Shown: positions 39,739 through 47,636 of the stretch, piece by piece | Position numbering within the stretch: position 1 is the first letter of the stretch | How the letters are laid out: every line of letters starts with the position of its first letter | NCBI RefSeq assembly: GCF_900105925.1 | Contig: NZ_LT629791.1 | Span: 186,001-250,000 of the forward strand | Origin: Jiangella alkaliphila | GTDB lineage: Bacteria > Actinomycetota > Actinomycetes > Jiangellales > Jiangellaceae | Reading direction: 5' to 3' | DNA: 64,000 bases | Position numbers and translations under genes: made by a program | The notes under the pieces: generated by a model | Databases searched by the model: none | Told to the model about the DNA's origin: nothing | The model's input: the letters and a program-made list of their open reading frames with translations, nothing else

Positions 39739-40739
39739 CATCCCAGACCGCACCGCCACCCGTCGAGGACGACCGCCGGAGCACCCGGCGGCAGCTGCCT
39801 CGGCTCGTGGTCGGCGGCCGCGACGTCACCAGCGGCGTCGGGTTCGTCGTCGCCCTGGCGCTGCTCGTGGTCCTGGCGGCCGTCACCACGGAGAACTTCC
39901 TGACCGAGCAGAACCTCACCAACCTGCTGCGGCAGATGGTGACGGTCGGGCTGCTCGCCTACGGGATGCTGGTCGTCATCCTCACCGCGGGTATCGACCT
40001 GTCGGTCGGGTCGGTCGTCGCGTTCTCCGGCATCGTCAGCGCGGGGCTGGTGTCCGACCTGCCGATCCCGCTGGCGCTCGCCGTGGGCGTCGCGGCCGGC
40101 CTCGGGTTCGGGCTGGTCAACGGGTTGCTGATCGCCGGGTTCGACCTCGCGCCGTTCGTCGTCACGCTGGCCGCGCTGACCACGATCCGCGGCCTGGCGT
40201 TCGTGTACTCCGAGGTGCCGATCGCGCCGGAGGATCCCGGCTTCTTCACCCTCGGCACGGCGCTGGCCGGGCCGATCCCCGTCCCGACGCTGATCATGAT
40301 CGGAGTGTTCCTGCTCGGCGGGGTCTTCCTCACCCGGACGCCGGCCGGGCGGGCCATCGTCGCGATCGGCGGCAACCGCGAGACCGTGCGGCTGGCCGGC
40401 ATCAGCGTCAAGAAGCACCTGGTGCTGGCCTACACGATCAGCGGCACCTGCGCCGGCCTCGCGGGCGTCATCCTCGCCAGCCGGGTCGGCATCGCACAGC
40501 CCAGCGTCGGCGTCGCGTTCGAGCTGGACGCGATCGCCGCCTGCGTCATCGGCGGCGCCAGCCTGGCGGGTGGACGGGGGTCCGTGCGAGCGACGCTCGG
40601 CGGCGTCCTCGTCCTCTCGCTGATCAACAACCTGCTGAACCTGCACGGCGTCCAGAGCTTCTGGCAGCAGGTCCTCAAGGGCCTGATCATCATCGCCGTC
40701 ATCATCGTCCAGCGCCGCTCCATGGGCGAGCGTGCCTGA
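39735..40739 (+). CDS. Sugar ABC transporter permease (RbsC type)
   Basis: A 334-residue permease with about ten hydrophobic segments. 'NLTNLLRQMVTVGLLAYGMLVVILTAGIDLSVGSVVAFSGIV' (in blocks) is the signature start of the BPD_transp_2 family, and 'GISVKKHLVLAYTISGTCAGLAGVILASRVG' and 'DAIAACVIGGASLAGGRGSV' are conserved loops that contact the ATPase. It forms a homodimer in the membrane. ATG 39735 overlaps the ATPase stop; GGAGAGG is the ribosome-binding site. Confidence 0.93.
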   Translation: MTSQTAPPPVEDDRRSTRRQLPRLVVGGRDVTSGVGFVVALALLVVLAAVTTENFLTEQNLTNLLRQMVTVGLLAYGMLVVILTAGIDLSVGSVVAFSGIVSAGLVSDLPIPLALAVGVAAGLGFGLVNGLLIAGFDLAPFVVTLAALTTIRGLAFVYSEVPIAPEDPGFFTLGTALAGPIPVPTLIMIGVFLLGGVFLTRTPAGRAIVAIGGNRETVRLAGISVKKHLVLAYTISGTCAGLAGVILASRVGIAQPSVGVAFELDAIAACVIGGASLAGGRGSVRATLGGVLVLSLINNLLNLHGVQSFWQQVLKGLIIIAVIIVQRRSMGERA

Positions 40740-40761
40740 CAAGGAACAGGAGCACACGAAC

Positions 40762-41751
40762 ATGAAGGCTTCCCGGATCGGTGCCACAGTGGTCGCCGGA
40801 CTGCTCGCCCTCGGGCTCGCGGCCTGCGGCTCGGACGACTCCGACGACACCAGCAGCGACGGCGGAGGCGACGGCGACTACACGGTCGGCGTCGCGAACT
40901 TCACCCTCGGCGGCCCGTACTTCAACGGCATGGACACCGCGATCCGCGCCCAGGCCGACGAGCGCGGCGTCGAGGCGATCAGCACCGACGCCAACGGCGA
41001 CGCCGCCAAGCTCGCCTCCGACGTCGAGGACCTGATCAGCCGCGGCGTCGACGCCGTCATCATCTCCGGCGGCCCGCTGGAGTCCGCGCCCGCGGTGCTC
41101 AACTCGCTCGACGCCGCCGGCATCCCCGTCGTGCTGGTCGACCGGCAGTTCCAGTCCGGCGAGTACACCAGCTGGCTGGGCCCGGACAACGAGCGCATCG
41201 GCGTCCAGGACGGCGAGTTCATCGCCGAGTACCTGCCCGACGGCGGCAAGGTCGGCATCATCAAGGGCGGCCCGGCCGACAACAGCATCGGGCTGGCCCG
41301 CACCGAGGGCTTCACGTCCGTCATCGGCGCGGACGACCGGTTCGAGGTCGTCGAGGCGCCCGACTTCGGCGGCTGGGGCTCCGACGGCGGCCTGACCGTC
41401 ATGGAGAACCTGCTCGCGTCGCACCCGGACCTCGCCGCGGTGTTCTGCGAGAACGACGCGATGTGCCTGGGCGCGCAGCGGGCCATCGACAACGCCGGCC
41501 TGACCGACCAGATCGTGCTCGCCGGCGTCGACGGCCAGCTGGAGGCGCTGGAGGCGATCGCCGCCGGCGGCAACTACGTCGTCACCGGCCTGAACAGCGC
41601 CGACGAGATCGGCCGGCTCGGCCTGGACCGTGCGCTGGACATCCTGGACGGCGAGGACGTCGAGAAGGACACCGTCGTCGACTCCCCGCAGATCACCCAG
41701 GAGAACGCGCAGGAGCACATCGACCGGCTGAACGAGATCACCGGCTCGTAA
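40762..41751 (+). CDS. Sugar ABC transporter substrate-binding lipoprotein (SBP2)
   Basis: A 329-residue lipoprotein (lipobox LAACG) of the ribose-binding-protein type. 'YTVGVANFTLGGPYFNGMDTAIRAQADE', 'SRGVDAVIISGGPLE', 'KVGIIKGGPADNSIGLARTEGF' and 'VFCENDAMCLGAQRAIDNAG' mirror blocks in SBP1. It is last in the ALDH-ATPase-permease operon, with an AGGA ribosome-binding site. It delivers the substrate to the permease outside the membrane. Having two different binding proteins under one operator type suggests either two related ligands or two affinity ranges. Confidence 0.93.
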   Translation: MKASRIGATVVAGLLALGLAACGSDDSDDTSSDGGGDGDYTVGVANFTLGGPYFNGMDTAIRAQADERGVEAISTDANGDAAKLASDVEDLISRGVDAVIISGGPLESAPAVLNSLDAAGIPVVLVDRQFQSGEYTSWLGPDNERIGVQDGEFIAEYLPDGGKVGIIKGGPADNSIGLARTEGFTSVIGADDRFEVVEAPDFGGWGSDGGLTVMENLLASHPDLAAVFCENDAMCLGAQRAIDNAGLTDQIVLAGVDGQLEALEAIAAGGNYVVTGLNSADEIGRLGLDRALDILDGEDVEKDTVVDSPQITQENAQEHIDRLNEITGS

Positions 41752-41779
41752 ACGCACTCGCTTCCAGGCGCGGGCACAT

Positions 41780-42484
41780 GTGACGATCGACCACATGCGC
41801 CCGTCCTGGAAGCTCGACGAGACCGCCCACGCCGGCCACGAGCACCTCGACCCGGCGTTCGTGGCCGGGTTCGACCGCAAACAGGGCTATCCCGACCCCG
41901 CCTCCGACATCGCGCTGCTGGACGAGCGCGGCGTCCGCTCCGTCGTCGACATCGGCGCCGGCACCGGCCAGTTCGCCGTCCCGGCCGCCGCGCGGTTCGA
42001 CCGCGTCGTGGCCGTCGACGTCTCACCGGCGATGGTCGACTACCTGCGGTCACAGGCCGAGAGCGCCGGCGTCACGTTGGAGCTGGCGCAGGCCGGGTTC
42101 GTCAGCTACGAGCACCAGGGCGAGCCGGTCGACGCCGTCTACACCCGGCACGCGCTGCACCAGCTGCCCGACTTCTGGAAGGTCGTCGCGCTGCACCGCA
42201 TCGCCCGCATCCTGGGGCCCGGCGGCGTGCTGCGGCTGCGCGACCTCGTCTACGACTTCCCGTCCGCGGCGACCGAGCAGATCATGGACCGCTGGGTGTC
42301 CGGCGGCGTGGCCGACCCGGCGGAGGGGTACACCGGCGCCGACTACGCCGAGCACGTCCGCACCGAGAACAGCACCTTCCGCTGGCTGCTCGAGCCGATG
42401 CTCGACCACGCCGGCTTCGACATCGCCGACGTCGAGTACGACGCCGCCGGCCTGTTCGGCGCCTACACCTGCGTCAAACGCTGA
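41780..42484 (+). CDS. Class I SAM-dependent methyltransferase
   Basis: A 234-residue methyltransferase. Motif I 'VVDIGAGTGQFAVPAAARF' binds SAM, followed by 'VAVDVSPAMVDYLRSQAE' (motif II) and 'DAVYTRHALHQLPDFWKVVALHRIARILGPGGVLRLRDL'. The last is typical of Methyltransf_11/25-type small-molecule enzymes. GTG 41780 is given; ATG 41795 is also possible. It lies 28 bp after SBP2 but is not obviously part of the sugar system. Substrate unknown. Confidence 0.85.
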   Translation: MTIDHMRPSWKLDETAHAGHEHLDPAFVAGFDRKQGYPDPASDIALLDERGVRSVVDIGAGTGQFAVPAAARFDRVVAVDVSPAMVDYLRSQAESAGVTLELAQAGFVSYEHQGEPVDAVYTRHALHQLPDFWKVVALHRIARILGPGGVLRLRDLVYDFPSAATEQIMDRWVSGGVADPAEGYTGADYAEHVRTENSTFRWLLEPMLDHAGFDIADVEYDAAGLFGAYTCVKR

Positions 42485-42494
42485 GCAGCCAAAG

Positions 42495-43373
42495 TTAGCG
42501 GCGGCCGTGGGCGAGCAGCGTCCGCACCGCCCACACCGTCTGGTAGCCGCGCCACTCCAGCGCGCCGGCCGCCGACGACGAGTCGAAGTCGACCACCCAG
42601 CCGCCGTCGTCCTGCTGCAGGGCCGCCAGCCGGTCGAGGTCGCGCTCGACGGCGTCCGGGTCGAGCAGCGCGCGCAGCGGCCGGCCGGGCTCCGGCGACA
42701 GGTCGAGCAGGTGCATCGCCTCGCCCTCGATGCCGCCTTCGACGGGGATGCCGCCGTCGGACGGGACCAGCCGGCCCAGCCGCTCCAGCTCCGCTGCCGC
42801 CTCGGGCCGGCTGTCGTGAACGGCGTCGAGGAAGCCCAGCGAGAACATCAGCTCGTGGGCGCGCGGGCGCTCGGTCGCGGCGATGGTCGTCAGGCAGAAC
42901 TCGGTGGCCCGGTCCAGCCACGGGTGTCCGGCGATGACGGGGTCCAGCCGGGCCGCGCGGTGGGCCTGACCCGCGACCGCACTGGTGATCTGCAGCGACG
43001 ACTCCGATGCGTCGGCGCCGATCCACCAGTGCGACGTCCCCTCGGGCACGGTGACCGGCAACGCGAACGGCACGCCGCCGTCGGGCAGCGTCACCGAGGC
43101 GAGCCAGTCGCAGAGCGGGCCGGCCAGGCCGCCGTCGCCGGGACCGGTCTCGGCGAGTACCTCGAACGCGTGCAGCGCGGCCGGCGGCTGGCTCTCCGGG
43201 GAGCGCAGGTCCGGCTCCAGGCCCCAGCCGAAGCCGCCGTCGGGGTTGCGGTAACCGGCCAGGGCGGCCAGCGTCGCCGTCCGGTCGCCGGTGCCGCTCA
43301 CCAGACCCAGCCGGAGCCGGTCCAGCTGACGGGAGTGGCCGGCCATGAACGCGGAAGCAGCGGTGAGATCCAT
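42495..43373 (-). CDS. Prenyltransferase/squalene-cyclase-like alpha-barrel protein
   Basis: A 292-residue protein with repeats of the squalene-hopene cyclase/prenyltransferase alpha6/alpha6 barrel: 'LAGYRNPDGGFGWGLEPDLR' and 'LQQDDGGWVVDFDSSSAA...WRGYQTVWAVRTL', both with the QW-like G-G-F/W pattern. The catalytic DxDD of class II cyclases is not present. GAGGA lies 7 bases before ATG 43373. It is the last gene of a possible minus-strand operon after an MFS exporter (49-bp gap). The role is unknown; a terpenoid or protein-prenyl link is only suggested by the fold. Confidence 0.65.
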   Translation of the reverse strand: MDLTAASAFMAGHSRQLDRLRLGLVSGTGDRTATLAALAGYRNPDGGFGWGLEPDLRSPESQPPAALHAFEVLAETGPGDGGLAGPLCDWLASVTLPDGGVPFALPVTVPEGTSHWWIGADASESSLQITSAVAGQAHRAARLDPVIAGHPWLDRATEFCLTTIAATERPRAHELMFSLGFLDAVHDSRPEAAAELERLGRLVPSDGGIPVEGGIEGEAMHLLDLSPEPGRPLRALLDPDAVERDLDRLAALQQDDGGWVVDFDSSSAAGALEWRGYQTVWAVRTLLAHGRR

Positions 43374-43422
43374 GCCGCCATCCTCGCGCCGCCCGGCCCG
43401 CCCCGCTTGAAGGTTTCGGACG

Positions 43423-44652
43423 TCAGCGGGCGCCGACGAGCTCGGCCTCGGGGCACGGCGCCGGCGCCGGCGCCGCCGCCGACCGGCGGGCCAGGCCGAC
43501 CAGCAGGACACCGGTCAAGATCGCCGTCGCCAGCACCATCCAGCCGGCCGACCGCACGCCACCGCCGTCGATGACGGCCCCCGCCACCAGCGCGACCGGC
43601 AGGAACACCATCCACGACAGCGCGCTCACGCCCGACGCCACACCGGAGCGGACGGCCGACGGCACCGCGTCGTGCAACAGCTTCGACAGGTGGATGCCGG
43701 CGAGGATGGTCAGCACGGCCATGACGACCTGCGCCGGCACGATCAGCGCGGCCGAGGCGCCCGTCGTCAGCACCAGCCCGGTCGCCGCCAGCAGGGCCGT
43801 CCCGCCCACCGCCACCCGGGGCGAGTCCAGCCGCACCCGCCCGGCCAGCGCGCCGGCGATGCCGAACGCCGCCGTCAGCGCCGCCCAGTACGGCCCGAAC
43901 GCGACCGCCGGGACGGCCAGCGCCACCAGCCACAGCGGCCCGAACTCGAACAGGAACGACGTCGTCACGGCGGCCAGCACGATCGCGGCCACGATCGGCA
44001 GCACCCGGCCGCGGTCGCCGAGGATCCGGTAGGTCTGCGCGAGGTGCCGGCGCAGCGACTCCGGCCGGCCGGCCTCATGCAGCCGCGGCTCCCGGAACCA
44101 CAGCAGCGCCACGGCCGCCAGCACCATGAACGGCACGGTCAGGAAGTAGGTCGCCCGCAGCGACAGCAGTCCGGCCAGCCAGCCGCCGGCCAACGAGCTG
44201 CCCACCAGCGAGACGCTCTCGATCAGCCGGATCCGGCCGAGGGTGCGCTCGTACGCGTCGCTGGAGCCGGTCTCCTCGAGCACGGTGTCGTAGACGACGG
44301 CGTCCAGCGTGCCGGTCGACATCGCGAAGTACACGCCCAGCGACATCGCGCTGACCAGGTACAGCGGGACGCCGGTGCTCAGGCCACCGATCAGCGCCGC
44401 GCCCGCCAGTCCGGCGGTCCCGGTGAGCAGCACCGACCGCCGGCTCCACCGGTCGGCCAGCACGCCCGACGGGATCTCGATCAGCGGCACCACACCGGCG
44501 TAGACGGCGGTCATGATGCCGATGGTCATCGGGTCGAAGCCGATCTCGCTGAGGAACAGCTTCTCGATCGGCACCCACAGCAGGACGGCCTGCAGGACAA
44601 CGGCCAACTGCAGCGGACGCAGCCGGCGGCGCAACGCGGTTGGTTTCGGCAT
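43423..44652 (-). CDS. MFS transporter
   Basis: A 409-residue protein with about 12 membrane helices. The MFS loop 2-3 motif reads 'GVLADRWSRRSVLLTG', and 'LYLVSAMSLGVYFAMSTGTLDAVVYDTVLEE' corresponds to helices 4-5. It resembles drug-efflux MFS proteins. It follows the anti-sigma gene by 38 bp on the same strand and could be part of the sigma factor's operon. Substrate unknown. Confidence 0.85.
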   Translation of the reverse strand: MPKPTALRRRLRPLQLAVVLQAVLLWVPIEKLFLSEIGFDPMTIGIMTAVYAGVVPLIEIPSGVLADRWSRRSVLLTGTAGLAGAALIGGLSTGVPLYLVSAMSLGVYFAMSTGTLDAVVYDTVLEETGSSDAYERTLGRIRLIESVSLVGSSLAGGWLAGLLSLRATYFLTVPFMVLAAVALLWFREPRLHEAGRPESLRRHLAQTYRILGDRGRVLPIVAAIVLAAVTTSFLFEFGPLWLVALAVPAVAFGPYWAALTAAFGIAGALAGRVRLDSPRVAVGGTALLAATGLVLTTGASAALIVPAQVVMAVLTILAGIHLSKLLHDAVPSAVRSGVASGVSALSWMVFLPVALVAGAVIDGGGVRSAGWMVLATAILTGVLLVGLARRSAAAPAPAPCPEAELVGAR

Positions 44653-44690
44653 GCCCGTTCAGTGTCAGCGGGACCGCGAAACGTTACGCC

Positions 44691-44954
44691 TCAGGCGGAG
44701 GAATCTCGGAACGCGGCGAGCAGCCGCTCGCGGTCCTCGGGCGACAGCGGCGCGCCGCCGGACAGCCCGGCCAGCACGTCGGTGGTCTGGCGCACCTGGT
44801 CGACGTAGAGGTGGCAGCCGTCGCACAGCGAGATGTGGTCGACGACGCGCCGCTCGGTGGCGGGGTCGAGGTCGCCCTCGAGGAACGCGGTGACCAGTTC
44901 GACCAGCTCGTTGCAGGCGAGGTGGTCGACGGGGTCGTTCAGCGACTCGGTCAC
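44691..44954 (-). CDS. Zinc-finger anti-sigma factor
   Basis: An 87-residue ZAS-type anti-sigma factor. The N-terminal zinc-binding motif is complete: Cys near residue 13 ('HLACNELVELVTAFLEGDLD') and HxxxCxxC in 'VDHISLCDGC'. There is no membrane segment, so it is a soluble, possibly redox- or zinc-responsive factor that holds the upstream sigma factor. GTG start overlaps the sigma stop (GTGA), with GGAGAGGAGG upstream. Coupled synthesis of the two keeps them stoichiometric. Confidence 0.92.
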   Translation of the reverse strand: MTESLNDPVDHLACNELVELVTAFLEGDLDPATERRVVDHISLCDGCHLYVDQVRQTTDVLAGLSGGAPLSPEDRERLLAAFRDSSA

Positions 44955-45616
44955 GGCACCTCCTCTCCGGTGCGGACGGCGGCGTGGTCGAAGTAGCGCT
45001 CCAACCGGAGCCGGACCGTGGCCCGGGCCCGGTGCAGCAACACCCGCTGGTTCGCCGCCGAGATCTCCAGTATCGAGCACACCTCGGCCGCGTCGTAACC
45101 GTGCACGTCACGCAGGGTGATGACCACGCGTTGCCGGGCCGGCAGCCCGGCCAGCGCGGCCGTCACCTCGGACCGGACCTCGGCCGCCAGCAGCGCCTGT
45201 TCGGGCGTGGGCCAGGGCGTCGGCGGCCGCTCCCAGTGGCCGGCCAACGGGTGCCCGGGGGCGGCGAACCTGGCCGGGTCGACGGTGGGACCGCCGCCGT
45301 CGCCCACGCCGCGCAGGCTGCTGGCCGGGACGGTACGCGCTTCGCGCCCGCCGCGCCGGCGGGCGAGGTTCGCGACGATGCGGTAGACCCAGGTGCGCAG
45401 CGACGACCGTCCGGCGAACGTGCCGATGCCGCGGACGACGGCCAGCCACGCCTCCTGGACCACCTCGGCCGCCGAGTCCTCCGTCGACACGTAGACCCGG
45501 GCCAGCCGGACCATGCCCGGCGACCACGCGTCGACGACCTGCGCGAACGCCGACTCGTCACCGGCCAGCAGCAGGCCGGTGAGCACGTCGTCGGGCGGCA
45601 GCTCGGGGGGCGGCAC
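44951..45616 (-). CDS. ECF-type RNA polymerase sigma factor
   Basis: A 221-residue sigma-70 group 4 factor. Region 2 is 'AFAQVVDAWSPGMVRLARVYVSTEDSAAEVVQEAWLAVVRGI' then 'LRTWVYRIVANLARRR'; region 4 is 'ALAGLPARQRVVITLRDVHGYDAAEVCSILEISAANQRVLLHRARATVR'. It is followed by its zinc anti-sigma factor. The start is uncertain: GTG 45616 fits family length but has no ribosome-binding site; ATG 45664 has AGGGGA upstream but adds an atypical Cys/His-rich tail. The gene is divergent from a DrrA-type ABC gene with a palindrome between them. Confidence 0.88.
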   Translation of the reverse strand: MPPPELPPDDVLTGLLLAGDESAFAQVVDAWSPGMVRLARVYVSTEDSAAEVVQEAWLAVVRGIGTFAGRSSLRTWVYRIVANLARRRGGREARTVPASSLRGVGDGGGPTVDPARFAAPGHPLAGHWERPPTPWPTPEQALLAAEVRSEVTAALAGLPARQRVVITLRDVHGYDAAEVCSILEISAANQRVLLHRARATVRLRLERYFDHAAVRTGEEVP

Positions 45617-45636
45617 CGAAACAGCATGGCAGTGGA

Positions 45637-45653
45637 CACCGACAATGTCGGTG
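45637..45653. promoter_or_regulatory. 17-bp perfect palindrome between sigma factor and DrrA-type gene
   Basis: CACCGAC-AAT-GTCGGTG is a perfect 7+3+7 palindrome in the gap between the divergent sigma and ABC genes. It is a likely repressor or activator site; the protein that binds it is not identifiable from this window. Confidence 0.5.
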
Positions 45654-45700
45654 GCACAGGGCATGCTGGTCCCCTGCCAGGAGGAACAAGGAGGTTCCCC

Positions 45701-46659
<959 letters not shown>

Positions 46660-46663
<4 letters not shown>

Positions 46664-47505
46664 CCACCGCCACCGCGGCCCGTCCCGCACCGGCCGAGCT
46701 GAGCCCGCGCGTCGGAGTCGGCGAGGGCATCCGGCAGACCATGACGCTGGCCTGGCGCACCATCGTCCAGGTCCGGCACAACCCGTGGGAGCTGGGCGAC
46801 TTCAGCATCCAGCCGATCATGTTCGTGCTGCTGTTCACCTACGTGTTCGGCGGTGCCATCGCCGGGTCGACCGGTGAGTACCTCACGTTCGCGCTGCCCG
46901 GCATCATCGTCATGAACATGCTGTTCATCACCATGTACGTCGGCACCGGCCTGAACATCGACCTCACCAAAGGCGTCTTCGACCGGCTGCGGTCGCTGCC
47001 CATCGCGCGGTGGGCGCCCATGGCCGGGCGCATCATCGCCGACCAGGTCAAGCAGGCGTGGTCGATCCTGCTGCTGCTGGCCATCGGCATGGTGCTCGGC
47101 TTCCGCATCGGCACCGACGTCTGGTCGGTGCTGGCGGCGATCGGCCTCCTGCTGGTGTTCGCGCTCGCGTTCTCGTGGGTGTCGGTGCTGGTGGGCGTGG
47201 TGGCGAAAGATCCCGAGAAGGTGCAGCTGTTCGGCTTCACGGCGCTGTTCCCGGTGACGTTCGTCAGCAACGTGTTCGCGCCGACCAACACCATGCCGAG
47301 CTGGCTGCAACCGATCGTCGAGGCGAACCCGGTCACCATCCTGGCCGACGCCTGCCGGGCGCTCATGGTGGGCGACGACACCATCGACACCGAGTGGTAC
47401 GTCGAGTCCGCCACCGGTCCGGCCGTGCAGTCGCTGATCTGGGCGGCCGCCATCGCCGCGGTGTTCGCGCCGCTCTCGGTGTGGGCGCTGCGCCGGCGGG
47501 TCTGA
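46660..47505 (+). CDS. DrrB-type ABC transporter permease
   Basis: A 281-residue membrane protein of the ABC-2 permease family with six predicted helices. 'SIQPIMFVLLFTYVFGGAIAGS', 'LPGIIVMNMLFITMYVGTGLNIDLTKGVFDRLRSLPIARW' and 'FVSNVFAPTNTMPSWLQPIVEANPVTILADACRAL' are typical DrrB landmarks. Its ATG lies inside the ATPase stop, so the two are made together. It probably exports an antibiotic-like or lipid-like molecule. Confidence 0.9.
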
Positions 47506-47584
47506 CGCCTCTGGGCGGCTGGCGGGTTTCTGCCATGGCGGTCATCGGTCAGCCTCGACCTCTCGGCCGGGCGGCCGCGCGCCT

Positions 47585-47632
47585 CTAGGCTCCCGGGCAT
47601 CCGCGCCGCTTTCGGCGCCTCTGCCCGGGAGG
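47585..47632 (+). promoter_or_regulatory. -10 element plus hairpin overlapping the subtilase ribosome-binding site
   Basis: TAGGCT (47585-47590) resembles a -10 hexamer. Just downstream is a symmetric hairpin: CCCGGGCA (47592-47599) pairs with TGCCCGGG (47622-47629), and GCGCCG (47603-47608) with CGGCGC (47613-47618), a 3/3 internal loop between and a CTTT loop at the top. The ribosome-binding site GGGAGG (47627-47632) starts inside the outer stem, so the hairpin could limit translation of the peptidase. Confidence 0.65.
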
Positions 47633-47636
47633 TCCC

